From: Elmis aenea
Taxonomy: Eukaryota > Arthropoda > Insecta > Coleoptera > Elmidae
Length of the DNA stretch: 64,000 nucleotides
Direction: 5' to 3'
Assembly: GCA_947652605.1 (NCBI GenBank)
Contig: OX393576.1
Span: 64,766,966 to 64,830,965, forward strand
Shown: positions 53,741 to 64,000 of the stretch, one piece after another
Layout: each line of letters opens with the position of its first letter
Numbering within the stretch: position 1 is the first letter of the stretch
The notes under the pieces: generated by a model
What the model saw: the letters and a program-made list of their open reading frames with translations, nothing else
The model's database searches: none
Told to the model about the DNA's origin: nothing
Program-made: the position numbers and the translations under genes

Positions 53741-54115
53741 TTTCGCGACAATTAACTTAAAAATTAAAACTTAAATCACACACGTATCACCTATCCTTTG
53801 AAAATTTCTTCTTGAAAAAAGCACAGTTTTTCTTTAACTTATAGTACATTTTAACTTCGGCGCGTCCGAGGGAACGAGATTTAAAGAAAGTAACGCGACT
53901 TTTAGTTATCGTAAATTTTCGAAAGTTCGTCACATGCGCTCACACACGCGCACTTCAAGTGCACAACGCGCGTCGATGATAATACGGTATTTGGTGTAAA
54001 GGCAACAACAGAGGGGACCTGTCCCCACCATTTGCTACTAGAAATGTGCAGAGCAGCGCAGTCGCAAATACAGTCGGTGAACTTAAAACGATAAAATAAT
54101 GTAATCAGCATGTTA
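53741..54115 (-). promoter_or_regulatory. Probable AGAP 5' UTR and promoter region
   Basis: The 375 bp upstream of the start codon are GC-richer than the surroundings (cacacacgcgcacttcaagt, cgcgcgtcgatg, aggggacctgtcccc) and contain no long frame with a domain. No TATA box is evident in the expected position. The call rests only on position and composition. Confidence 0.35.
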
Positions 54116-54299
54116 CAATATCAAGTTCAATGAATTTCGCGCTCTTTTTAAAGACACGTGATACTCGGAGATTTACTGCAATTTTCAATCAAATTTTCAA
54201 AGAAATAGAAACAAGTTTTAGCAGTTAAAAAAAAGTGTAGAGGACTTTACCTAACCAATTAATTACAACTTATTTAGTTGTACATTTTTTAAGCATGTT

Positions 54300-54860
54300 A
54301 AAACACCCAAATTTTTACCTTCAGTTGATCAAAAACGGCCTCAAACAATATTTTACAGCTCCTCAAAATTTTGAAAAAAATTCTATTCAAAAATTCTATT
54401 CTCTGAAAATGTTAAAGACACCGTAAGCAATGTATTTCTACCATTGGTTTGTTTCAAAACAATTTTTCAAGCTACTCGAAATTTTGAAAAAAGTTGTAAG
54501 TGTATGGTTTAACATTTTTTTGTAAAAATTTGAAAATTTTGCAATGATCTTTATATTTTCTAAAAATGCTCAATACATCCTAATTAAAACATTTTCACCT
54601 TACGTTGTCCAAAAATGGTCTCAAACAACATTTTACAGCTCTTCGAAATTTTGAAAAAAGTGTCATTGGTATAGCTTACATGTTTTTTGTAAAGATTATA
54701 TTTTCTCAAAATTTTAAACACATTCTAAGCAATTTCTACCATTAGTTTGTTTCAAAACCGACTAAAACAAATTTCCGGGTCCTCGAAATTTTGAAAAAAA
54801 TCCAAGTTTCTGTAGTAGTTGTAAGTTTTGCAATGATCTTTATTTTTTCTGAAATTGATT
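54300..54860. repeat. Degenerate tandem repeat with cctcgaaattttgaaaaa core
   Basis: The core occurs four times, at about 54358, 54475, 54640 and 54781, with linkers that also repeat in pairs: ttacagct before the first and third, tctaccattggtttgtttc and tctaccattagtttgtttc before the second and fourth. The higher-order period is about 280-308 bp. It looks like an eroded short satellite. Confidence 0.6.
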
Positions 54861-54870
54861 AGCATTCTTC

Positions 54871-55571
54871 CCAGGGAAGGTCACGATACGTTGTCGCTAG
54901 AATCTGATCAAGACTATCTTTATTGCATCAAGAACATCAAAACTAATGTTTTGCAGAGTTATACGTGCCACTGGCCATTCTCTTCGGAAAAATAGGGAAA
55001 TAACTGATAAGTTGAATAATAAAAGTAATTTTTGCGATCGCGTTGGCCATGAAACCGTCAGAGATAAAATCGAAATTCTTTTATTTACTAATTCGCGCAT
55101 CCTTTGCAAGTAAAATGGGGCAAAGTTTTTGAAAATATCTTAAACGGTTCCGGAAAAAAACGCGAAAAACGAGGCCCTTGTAAAAACGGTTTCCCCTATG
55201 TTAAACGCCTATGCAAGTCGCATAGATTTAGTCACAACTTTTATACAACTTATCAAATCATAGCGCTTTTCGTTTTTGACGTTTTTATCCGGAACCGTTT
55301 AAGATGTTTTTAAAAACCATTTTACTTGCAAAGGATGCGCGAATTTGTAAATAGAAGAATTTCGATTTTTTCTCTGACGGTTTTATGGCCAACGCGATCG
55401 CAAAAATTACCTTTATTATTCAACTTGTCAGTTCTTTCCCTATTTTTCCCAAGGAAATAGCCAGTGGCAAGTATAACTGCAAAACATTTAGTTTTGATGT
55501 TCTTGATGCAATAAACATAGCCTTGATCTTGATCAGATTCTAGCGACAACATATCGTGAGACCTTCCCTTA
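54871..55571. repeat. 701-bp palindrome next to the AGAP promoter side
   Basis: The left arm from cagggaaggtcacgatacg through gtcgctagaatctgatcaag and gcgatcgcgttggccatgaa reappears inverted, ending cgtgagaccttccctt. The arms are about 300 bp or more, centre near 55222. The sequence aaacggttccgg and its inverse ccggaaccgttt flank the centre. No TA-CAGGGTG end was found, so this is a different family. The frames at 54897-55109 and 55322-55585 are mirror versions of one arm. Confidence 0.8.
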
Positions 55572-55744
55572 AGTTTGTTTAACAATGAAATAAAATAATT
55601 TATTACAACTCTTTCACATTTAAAAAAATTTCAAGTATAGTTTTTGTATTTTTTTGTTTAACCCCACGAGATGTTCTTAATTTGATGCTAAACAGCGTCC
55701 GATTGTACCTAATGCTATTTCGGAGTGATTCTCTATGAGGTGCG

Positions 55745-56180
55745 GAAAATTACTCGTAAACCATTGCTCGGAAACAATTGCTCGAAATAATGAAATGAGT
55801 TACTTAAAACAATATTAAATTTATATAAATACAAAATAATTAAATGTACTGAAACAGTTTGTTGTTGTCTACATTTATTTACAAATACATGTACACTTAC
55901 TCAATTTGTTGTTGAGATAAACACTATAAATATTTGAAAATATTATAGTGTCCAAAAGGTATGGAATATGCTATATATCTTAGTAAATATCCACTTTTTT
56001 TTTAAGTCACTTATTTTATTATTTCGAGCAATTTTCTTTTCGAGAAATTGTTATTCGAGCAACTAGGCTTTCGAGAAACTTACCATTCGAGGAACAATTT
56101 TTCGAGCAATTGTATTTGAGCAATTGTATTTGAGCAATTTTTTTTCGAGCAATTGTTTTCGAGCAATTTTCACCAAACCA
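55745..56180. mobile_element. Element with iterated TTGCTCGAA ends, copy 2
   Basis: The left end ggaaaattactcg, then attgctcggaaacaattgct, is the inverse of the right end of the copy at 31137-32782. The right end carries the inverted motif ttcgagcaa about ten times and finishes caattttcaccaaacc, inverse of the other copy's left end. The interior (55820-56010) is AT-rich, non-coding and unlike that of copy 1 beyond the shared attaaatttat. Confidence 0.65.
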
Positions 56181-57520
56181 GTCTCTATTGCTTTAAAAAA
56201 CTGATCGACAAAACAAACACAATTTCGCACAAATATTTTCTGTTATTTACATGTAATATCTACAAAATATGCGATATTTTTTATGTTTCATGGGAATTCA
56301 TTTTGTGTAATACTTTGATAGCGCTACACATTACACAAAACTTTTTGCAATATGTACCTACGTAAATGGTTATTACCAAAAGACGGTAAACCATAATACT
56401 GACAATAAAAGGAAGTAACGTGTGTGTACGCATTTGTGGTAAGTTGTACCTACTAACGCGTTATCACATACAAAGAAAGGAAATGTAAAAATTGGATTTA
56501 TTATGCGTCATTTATCTGCTAATCAATATATACAGGGTGACAATTATTTATAATACATTGTCTAACGTTTAATGAAGCTAGTGAGAGCCAATTTTCATTC
56601 GTTGTACGTTACAATTAAGGATGTTTTATAACTTACGACCATCTTGTTGGGAATACATCGATAAACCAAACTTATATTATCAATATTCACATTGGGTATA
56701 AGTAATTCATACTTTACGATCACAATTAACACAGTAAACGACGATTCGACGGATCGAATGAGGGACCTGCATATATAAATCTTGTGATAAATTTCGCAAT
56801 TGAACGCTAATTTGCCAAAGGTCGGTACCTTTACATTAAACCAATCCACGCGTGACGATACTGTGTATAACTACCTACAAAACATGGACCATTATACATG
56901 TGTACCACATGCAAGCACAGGTTTAAACATTCACACGCACGGCCAAAATATGTTTTTCTCATGCAAACAATATTTGAACTTGCAATTTTTATATTTCCTA
57001 ATACTTTCGTAATCGCGATTTAAACAAAAAAAAAGTGCAAAAGCTTTTTTGAACTTTTTTAATTTTCCATGATATTTTAAAACCATTTTAAACAATCGGA
57101 GGGTGAATAATTGTCATTTAAGATATAAATAAAGTTACTATGAAGTTTTAAAGCAATTGCTTCGATTTCAAAAACATCCTTTTTTTAAAAAAAAAAAGTA
57201 CAGACATTGGAATCGTTGCATGTTTCTCCATTTTTCATAACATTTTTTAAATAGTAGGTAATTTAAACAAATCGAGGGTTAAATTATTGCTATATAGGTA
57301 CAATAGTCTCTGCACTTTTTCAATGCGTTTTTTTTTCTCTATATTAAAATATTGTTACTAGTCTAGGGAGACTGGCCTACAATTTTATTCTAAAATTCTT
57401 AAAGACTAGGTATTTTCCAAGTATCCCCATTGGTGTTTTAGTTTATAACATAAAACACAAGTTTGTCGTCTTAGGCACGGGCTCACTATACTCTGCTTTA
57501 GCACTGTATCGTGATATACA
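56181..57520. other. Unassigned intergenic DNA with a solo CAGGGTG end
   Basis: tatacagggtgacaattatt at 56527-56546 resembles the end of the fold-back elements, but no partner was found. Two diverged direct copies of an AT-rich block lie around 57030-57320 (aaaaagtgcaaaagc and aaaaaagtacagac with following similar text). No gene recognised. Confidence 0.35.
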
Positions 57521-58545
57521 CTACACCAGTTCAAAAGCTTTGATCCTCGTGAGTCTTCTTTTCAAACCAGCATTATCTAGGAGCTGCAGCACCTCGGTCT
57601 TGCCATGACAGTGAAGTCTTTCCTCGTGCTTTTCTGCGAACTTTGTCATCTCTTCTTTGACAGTTGGAATCTTCAGATCTCTGTGTAGATGGTCATTCCG
57701 ATAGTACCATGGAGCATCGACAATACCTCGGAGCACTCTATTTTGAAAGACCTGGATCCCATCTATGTTGCTTTTGGCTGCACATCGCCAGAGCTGAGCC
57801 CCATTATTCCAGACTGGCTTAAGGATTTGTTTGTATGTATAGTAGTAATTTATTATGCACAGACAACTGTGATTTTCTTCCAATCAGAAAGTACTTTTTT
57901 TTTTGTATTTAAGGTCAAGTTCTTTTCTTTATGCTTTCTTATCTTTTTTTTTATATGTTCTTTCCATCGAAGACGAATATCCAAATTCATTCTCAAGTAT
58001 TTTGCTGTATCGCAATGTGGAATTTTGGCATTGTTTATTGATATCGGGAATTTCTCATGTTGCTTGTAGGTAAAGTCAATATGCGCTGATTTGCTCTCGT
58101 TGATTCTTACTCTCCACCTCTTAGTCCAATCGGTTACTCTGTTGCATGCTTCTTGAAGTTTACCAGCTGTTTCTACATTGTCCTTACCAATTGCCAAGAT
58201 GGCTGTATCGTCAGCAAAAGTTGCAACTGTGACGTTTTGAATCTGTGGAATGTCGCAAGTGTACAGCAAGTATAAAATAGGTCCCAAAAAACTGCCTTGG
58301 GGTACTCCTGCATTTATATTTCTCATGTTCGAGTGATCTTTCTCTTGCTTGACACGAAACATTCGATCGGATATGTAACATTTAATTATTTTGGCATATT
58401 GTCTTGGCAACATGTTCTTTAGCTTATTCTCTAGTCCTTCATGCCAGACTTTGTCAAACGCCTGGTCTACGTCTAGGAATATTTTTAATTCGTGATACAA
58501 CAATTTTATCGTAAATTGAATTAATAAACTCGATCCCACTGATTA
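57521..58545 (-). pseudogene. Jockey-clade reverse transcriptase, 5'-truncated and frameshifted
   Basis: The upper frame (58539-57853) reads FLDVDQAFDKVWHEGL (RT motif A), NAGVPQGSFLGPILYLLY (motif B) and TFADDTAILA (motif C, both Asp present), followed by TKRWRVRINESKSAHIDF. After a frame change near 57890, the lower frame gives LKPVWNNGAQLWRCAAKSNI and the C-terminal tail ending LKRRLTRIKAFELV. The apurinic-type endonuclease and ORF1 are missing. The tail is related to the jockey fragment at 9033-9310. Confidence 0.85.
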
Positions 58546-59049
58546 CATTTACATAAATCCTTACACATGGGGCTAAAAGTTAAGTAGCGTGCACTGTACG
58601 GTAGCTAGACGCAGCTGTCAATTAATTCATTAGCGATGCTCGCCACTAAATTGCGGGAGAGATAGGATATCTTTGTCGGGGTCACTGTTACACGTGCTAC
58701 ATTATTAATTAGGGGTGCTGTGGACATATGTGAGGGTTGAAGTAACTATAGGGTTTACTATATCATTCCGCATTCAGTAACGGCACATATGAATTGCCCC
58801 TGAGTTGATAGTGCTGAAGAAATACAAATAAAATGCTGCAACATACTTGGAGAGTGGTGTAGTATTTGCTAATTTTAGGGACTTTAAATACCCGAACGAA
58901 ACTTAGCAACCAACATCTAGGATGTTGCTCATAGAATGATTGTACGTTTTACATACGATTGGACTAAACTATAAAACGTTATATATTTTTTTAAATTTAT
59001 CAACAACCTTATTAACCCGAAGGTGTTAAGGTACGTTACAAAACATCAA
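58546..59049. other. Unassigned DNA
   Basis: No gene or bounded repeat recognised. Locally GC-richer around 58620-58720 without an open frame. Confidence 0.35.
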
Positions 59050-60560
59050 CCAATTTCATGAATAAATACTGCCCATTATTTCTTGTTTCTTGCCAACCTT
59101 ATCTCCTCACTCCAGGACATTCCTCTGTCCTTCAAACATTCAGCCACCACTTGATTCCAAACGCTGCATATGAGTTTCATAACAGCACACATTATTTTAC
59201 CAGTACATTAAAAAGTTGCTTACCATTTTGATGACACAGGTGTTGCTCATCAATGATCAATTACTATCAATGTGTTCCGACTAATATAAATTAAGAAGAT
59301 ACTCACACTTTTCGTATTAAAATGTAGTCGATTTCCACTTTACCCCTGGAGCTTAGCTCAACTAAAAGCTCGTTTGCAGGGTTAAATACTTTGGTATGAA
59401 CCCAAGTATTTAGTGGAAATGCTATTTCACTGTTAATCGTTCGTACAAATCTGTGGAATCGCCTTTGTTTCAACAGCTTGTACCAAATTATTATTTTTAC
59501 GTTACCAATGTTATTTGTCTTCAATAACTTTTTATAAGTTTCATTTAACAATTCAGTATTTCTTATGTATGGACTTATAGGTGTTTCTGAAGACATTGTA
59601 ACTCATAAACTAACGGTTTTAGAATTAGTCTTTTAACACACCAGAACACTTAAAAATTCTATGTTTAAATGTATTTCCCTCTTAAAATATCAAATAATCA
59701 AATACATAATATTTTATATTTAAAAGCTATTCAAGGTTGACCACTTTAGATGTTGTTTTTCTATGCTTTTAACATTGATTTCTGCTCTTATTGTCTCATT
59801 TCGTATTTTATCTCTTCGGGTAAAACCTTTGACGCCTCTTAAATACTTCATTTCTAGCGCCTGTATTTTGCTTTTTATTTGGCTGCTTAAACAACCAGCT
59901 TTCGCATCCGTATGTCAGAATTGGTTTGTAGATTGTGTTGCACACTGTCATTTTCGTTTTCTTCGATATTTCTTTTTTCCTTATGAATGTGTTATTAAGT
60001 GTGTAGATGAGTTGAGTTGTATTATCTATTCTGTTGTTGATTTCAGCCTCTTTATTTCTACCTTAAATCCTTATGTATATTTATATATACTTGAATGTTT
60101 CTATTTGCTCTATATCTTTTCCATCTAGTTTTATTGTTATGCTTGATTCTCTCTTCCCAATTGTCATTACTTTTGTTTTGGCGACATTTATTAGCATGTT
60201 TCTCTTTTCTGATGCTGTCTTCCAGATGTCTAAATTCATTTGTAGTTCCTTTTCGTTCTTTGCGTAGATCATCAAATCGTCGGCAAAAGCACATTCCACT
60301 ATTTCTACCATTTGCATGTTTCTATACCTTACTGGTAGTTTCTTTGTTTTACCGTTCGTTTCTTTTATAACGTCATCGAGAACTGAATTGAACAGATTTG
60401 GGCACAGTACTCCCCCTTGTCTCAATCCCTCTTTGGTTACGAACTCCTCTGACTATAGGTTTCCTGTTCTGACATAATTTCTTGTGTTTCTGTATATATA
60501 CTGAAAATAGCTTTTTACTAATTCCTCTTTGTCTAAGACTCTTCCATACCTCTTTTAAAA
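59050..60560 (-). pseudogene. RTE-clade reverse transcriptase relic, interrupted
   Basis: From about 60560 down to 59730 successive frames encode YIYRNTRNYV, LRQGGVLCPNLFNSVLDDVI (motif B), CAFADDLMIYAKNEKEL (motif C), [35 protein letters not shown] and SIEKQHLKW. The expected continuation resumes only at about 59190-59050 (VWNQVVAECLKDRGMSWSEE, then IRLARNKK). About 530 bp between them, 59200-59728, is foreign and contains an ORF. Many stops occur; no activity is expected. Confidence 0.75.
59303..59596 (-). CDS. Anonymous 97-aa ORF inside the interruption of an RTE relic
   Basis: It starts at ATG in the context TTACAATGTCT and encodes MSSETPISPYIRNTELLNET, VKIIIWYKLLKQRRFHRFVR, AFPLNTWVHTKVFNPANELL and RGKVEIDYILIRKV, then TGA. 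Composition is balanced and protein-like, without low complexity. The stop overlaps a strong donor-like site, AAAAGT|GTGAGT, so this could be a first exon rather than a complete gene. I do not recognise the family. It may belong to an inserted element or be a host exon; it is not part of the RTE protein. Confidence 0.35.
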   Translation of the reverse strand: MSSETPISPYIRNTELLNETYKKLLKTNNIGNVKIIIWYKLLKQRRFHRFVRTINSEIAFPLNTWVHTKVFNPANELLVELSSRGKVEIDYILIRKV

Positions 60561-61831
60561 ACTTAAATTACTATTTTAAAAGAGAGTTACATTTAAACTT
60601 TCGCTGAGAAAAGTTTTTTTTGCCAAAGGGAACTTAGAACGTAGATAAACCAAAATTTGATAACAGCTTCATGTTATTCATGAAACGTGGTGTTAAATAA
60701 AGATGTTATAAATCTCTACAAGCCACAGACTGTCACAACAACATTTAAAATGGATACGAACAATTATTATCTCCAGTTACATATTTTCAACAGTTTCAAA
60801 ATTTAGTTTATTAAAAAATCCAATCTTGAATGCGTTTAATATCGAATCACAGTCACAGCTGTTAAATGTATATCACATATTCAATCGAGCAGTTGGGGTT
60901 GGTTCCACCTAATTATATATTACTATAAATCCGTAAAAACTCAATAAAACGACACGCGACAGAAGTGAGTAGAAACGTAATTTGTTCGACTTTATTTAAC
61001 ATAATTATACATTCAAATGATTTAACTTAAGTTGCATAAAGTTGATACAATTACAATGGGTCAACCACCTACTCCCCCAAAACTAAAACGTATGAATACA
61101 TTAACATTATAACATATGCAAATTAACATTACAATGAAATTACATTGTAAAGAAAAAACGGTTGAATATAATTGTTAATGCAAGGTATAAATTAAGTATG
61201 AAGAGGTGTTACACTATGTATCAAACAAGAATGGACTAAATAGAACGTAACAGTGTGTGTTGTATTGTACGAGAATACTGTGTTGGTAGTACACGGACGG
61301 TAGTATTTTTGTCAGCATGATGACATATGTAACTACATACATGTGTTATGCGATTAGTGTTGATAAATTAGATAACGATGACCATGTAGCGTAAAGCAGC
61401 ACACGCCTGCCGTGTGTCGGAATGTTACATGTTAGTTATGAATTACTACGCAAATACGTGGGGTTTTGCAAAAATTACATGGCAACGTAGAGTGTAATAT
61501 AAACAAAAAAAGATAACCGAAACCTCTATATGTAGAGGTGATATGATTACGATATAAAAACTATATAATATTTTGATAGTCCCTATAAATGTATAAATAA
61601 TTTTTTGTCACTTTTAATCGGTATCATTGAAAAATATTTAGCTAATTTACTGGTAACCAACGAATGTTTATGAAAACTTCTTTTTAACAGAATATCTTAA
61701 CAAAACAAAATTAACACTGAAATGATTGTTTACCTGGCAATATCCCACTCAAAATTGGGTGTAAAATCAAACAATTTTGATATTTTTTGCATACATCCGG
61801 GCCTTATTTGGTTTCGCACACAATTAATATA
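60561..61831. other. Unassigned DNA with an LTR-like stretch on the minus strand
   Basis: Read on the minus strand, a purine-rich run TTTTGGGGGAG near 61070 is followed by GTTGACCC, then AATAAAG near 60995 and CACTTCTGTCGCG near 60960. This arrangement is reminiscent of a polypurine tract plus LTR with a poly(A) signal. I found no gag or pol frame, no second LTR and no target duplication, so this is only a suggestion. Confidence 0.25.
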
Positions 61832-62568
61832 CAGGGTGTTTCTTAAATATTGCGCAAAAATTCAGGAGGCAATTCCTTATAGAGAATTAAGGGAGGCTTT
61901 TATATAACTTTTTTCCCTTAGACGTCTCCTTTTGGAGTTACAACCCCCTTAAGAGGAGCGGAAAAATTAGGTTTTTATTTTATTTCTCAAATTTGGATAT
62001 ATGTAGGAGAATGACATTTGGTAGATGTCATGTACTTATTAAAAGGTTCCCCATAATTATACTTTTAATCATCTCCCATCTTCACAAGGGGCTGAAAGGT
62101 GCGGCCCCCGTTGGTTTTTTTATCAGAACTTTTTGGAGGGTTGAAATTTTGCAATTTAAAAGATTTTATTTGATAGCTTGATTTGTTTAGATTTTTTTTA
62201 TTCTTCAACTTTTTCTGCAAAAACTACAGATTTTGAGTAAAAAAATAAAATAAGTGAACATGAACCATCAAATATTCTAAAACAAAACGATTCATTTTGG
62301 TGGTTACCATGGTTTGTTAATGTTTAATGATTAAAAATATAACAATGAGAAACCTTTTTATAAGTACAAAACATATACCAAATATCATTCTCCTCCATAT
62401 ATCCAAATTTGAGAAACAAAATAAAAACCTAATTTTACCGCTCCTCTTTAGGGGGGTGTAACTCCGAAAGGAATCTTTTAAGGAGAAAAAATTATATACA
62501 AGACATCCCTTAATTTTCGATAAGGAATTACCTCCTGAATTTTTTCGCAATATTAAACAAACATCCTG
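61832..62568. mobile_element. Fold-back MITE, second copy of the 29524-30097 family
   Basis: cagggtgtttcttaaatatt at the left is matched inverted by aatattaaacaaacatcctg at the right, with TA on both sides. The blocks ttaagggaggcttttatata and gacgtctccttttggagtt are shared with the copy at 29524. The interior around 62160-62330 is longer and different. Diverged; non-coding. Confidence 0.75.
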
Positions 62569-63024
62569 TATACACAATGTGCATTACATTCTTTAGAGGC
62601 GTAAGATTTGGATTTTCGAGTCAATTTGCTGTAGTTCCAGTTTGAAATCTCTAAGAATTCATGTTTAAGGTTAAAAAATATTGCAGATATCCACACGGCT
62701 AGGGTTCCTACAATTGTAATGTATTTTACCGATGACTATGCAATTAACACGAGTATTATGCGCCTAAAAAATTTACTACATAAAAATTATATTCACTGTA
62801 CAACCTTTACAAAAACTTGATGATTGGCAAGCGTGTAATACTATTCTTCGGATTAAATTTCCAATTACTTGGCGTATTATATGTGAGAATATTTTCTGTT
62901 TTCGTATTTTTAAACGCTTAATCTGTTCAATAGTTTTAGAAAAACACAGGCCACACACATTCATTTTCAAGCACGTTCAAGCAGTTTGGATTTTCTGGTG
63001 TCGATGCATTTTTAGGACAATGCT
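62569..63024. other. Unassigned DNA
   Basis: Nothing recognised between the MITE and the RTE fragment; the minus frame 62776-62970 shows no domain. Confidence 0.35.
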
Positions 63025-64000
63025 AATTATGAAATATAAGTATTCAAAGATGGTGTACTTGTGCTTTATCGATCTGTCTAAAGCCTTTGATGAGTGCCAA
63101 GGGAAAAGATCTGGAAGATATTGAAACAAAGTAGAGTGGGAGGAGAATTATTAAACGCCATCAAGAGTTTATATAAGAGTAGTAGAAATTATGTGCGAAC
63201 CCATAACAGCAGTTCCCAGGAATTTATAACAACAGTGGGGGTAAGACAAGGAGGCACATTAAGTCCACTGCTCTTTGTAATTCTTCGGGATAAAATAATT
63301 AAAGAATGTTAGCAAAACACAAAGAAAGCCTACCGGGGTTTGAATAAACTAAAACCAATATACTTAACAGAATCAGCCTTTGCAGATAATGTGGTGCTAT
63401 TAGCTAAAAGCGAAAAGGACTTGCAATTGAATCTAGACGTATGGGCAGATACATTAAGTAGATATAATATGAATATGAATATAACAAAGACAAAGGTTAT
63501 GGTTATAGCGAAAAATCATGAACCAGTTACAATTATGCTAGACCAAAAAAAGATAGAGCAGGTAGCAAATTTTATATATTTAGGAACAATAATTGCAGAG
63601 AATGGTAAATTGGAAAAAGATCTGCAAAACAGAATAGCGGCAGCGACGAAATTTTACTACGCCACTAATAAATGTTTGATAAGCAAGAAGGAGATATCAA
63701 AAGGAACGAAGACGCGAGTTTTTAATGCAGTGTACGTACCCATTCTCACGTACAGTTCAGGAACTTGGACACTAACACAAAAACAAAGAATACAGGTATC
63801 TACAGGAAATGCGATTTCTGAGAAGAATAGAGGGATGTAGACTGATCGATAAAATCAGTAACGAAAAAATTCGAAAAAACCTAGAAGTAACGGATTTTGA
63901 GAAAATGGAGACGAATCAATTAATCATGGCTTGGACATCTACTACGCATGCCAGAAAGTAGATACGCGAAAATGGAATAGAAAATGAAAATGGAGGGAAA
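63025..64000 (+). pseudogene. RTE-clade reverse transcriptase, continues beyond window
   Basis: Successive frames encode KMVYLCFIDLSKAFDE (motif A), GELLNAIKSLYKSSRNYVRT, GVRQGGTLSPLLFVILRD (motif B) and ESAFADNVVLLAKSEKDL (motif C). Then come DLQNRIAAATKFYYATNKC, VYVPILTYSSGTWTL and, after a frame change near 63790, MRFLRRIEGCRLIDKISNEK. Motif C reads FADN instead of FADD, losing one catalytic aspartate. A stop at 63310-63312 and a frame change near 63100 also break it. The 3' end lies outside the window. Confidence 0.85.

Overview
The window reads as AT-rich nuclear DNA of an insect. The evidence is small spliced exons with GT-AG introns, an insect-type CenG1A/AGAP gene, and a dense load of piggyBac, Tigger/pogo, mariner, jockey and RTE elements plus fold-back MITEs bounded by TA-CAGGGTG...CACCCTG-TA. 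A beetle would fit this repeat profile, but I cannot prove the order from sequence alone.

The main host gene is on the minus strand. Twelve exons between 53740 and 23200 join with every splice phase matching into a 946-residue centaurin-gamma ArfGAP. The domain order is GTPase-like, split PH, ArfGAP zinc finger, ankyrin repeats. A GC-rich, phase-compatible exon at 47523-47685 is a candidate alternative first exon. A second host gene is on the plus strand. Its last two exons (7802-7916 and 12449-12783) encode the end of a multi-pass membrane protein I do not recognise, probably joined by a GC-AG intron.

Layout. 1-5.6 kb: unassigned DNA, a fold-back repeat with a nested 748-bp element, and degenerate repeats. 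5.8-7.4 kb: a 1,542-bp nearly perfect palindromic element. 7.8-13.2 kb: the membrane-protein exons, whose intron carries a Tigger/pogo relic (8039-9735, with a jockey fragment inside it) and a small MITE. 13.2-17.2 kb: another palindrome, an unexplained reading frame with one stop, and a complete piggyBac element with an uninterrupted 591-codon transposase. 17.2-23.2 kb: sparse DNA with several hairpin elements and a few exon-like patches. 23.2-53.7 kb: the AGAP gene. Every one of its five introns longer than 2 kb contains at least one long fold-back, and these introns also hold RTE, mariner and other relics. 53.7-64 kb: the probable AGAP promoter side, a degenerate tandem repeat, a 701-bp palindrome, an element whose ends are built from an iterated TTGCTCGAA motif, a jockey copy, two RTE copies (one interrupted by a segment with a 97-codon ORF), and a further MITE.

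The most unusual signal is the organisation of the palindromic elements. Several with different outer ends share an internal module of about 77 bp. Each copy of the module is itself bounded by inverted CAGGGTG/CACCCTG and TA, so the large fold-backs look like nested shells. One palindrome also carries a younger MITE in only one arm, so the other arm preserves the empty site. No rRNA, tRNA or CRISPR was seen. All splice calls are from reading consensus sites and family conservation, not from transcripts.
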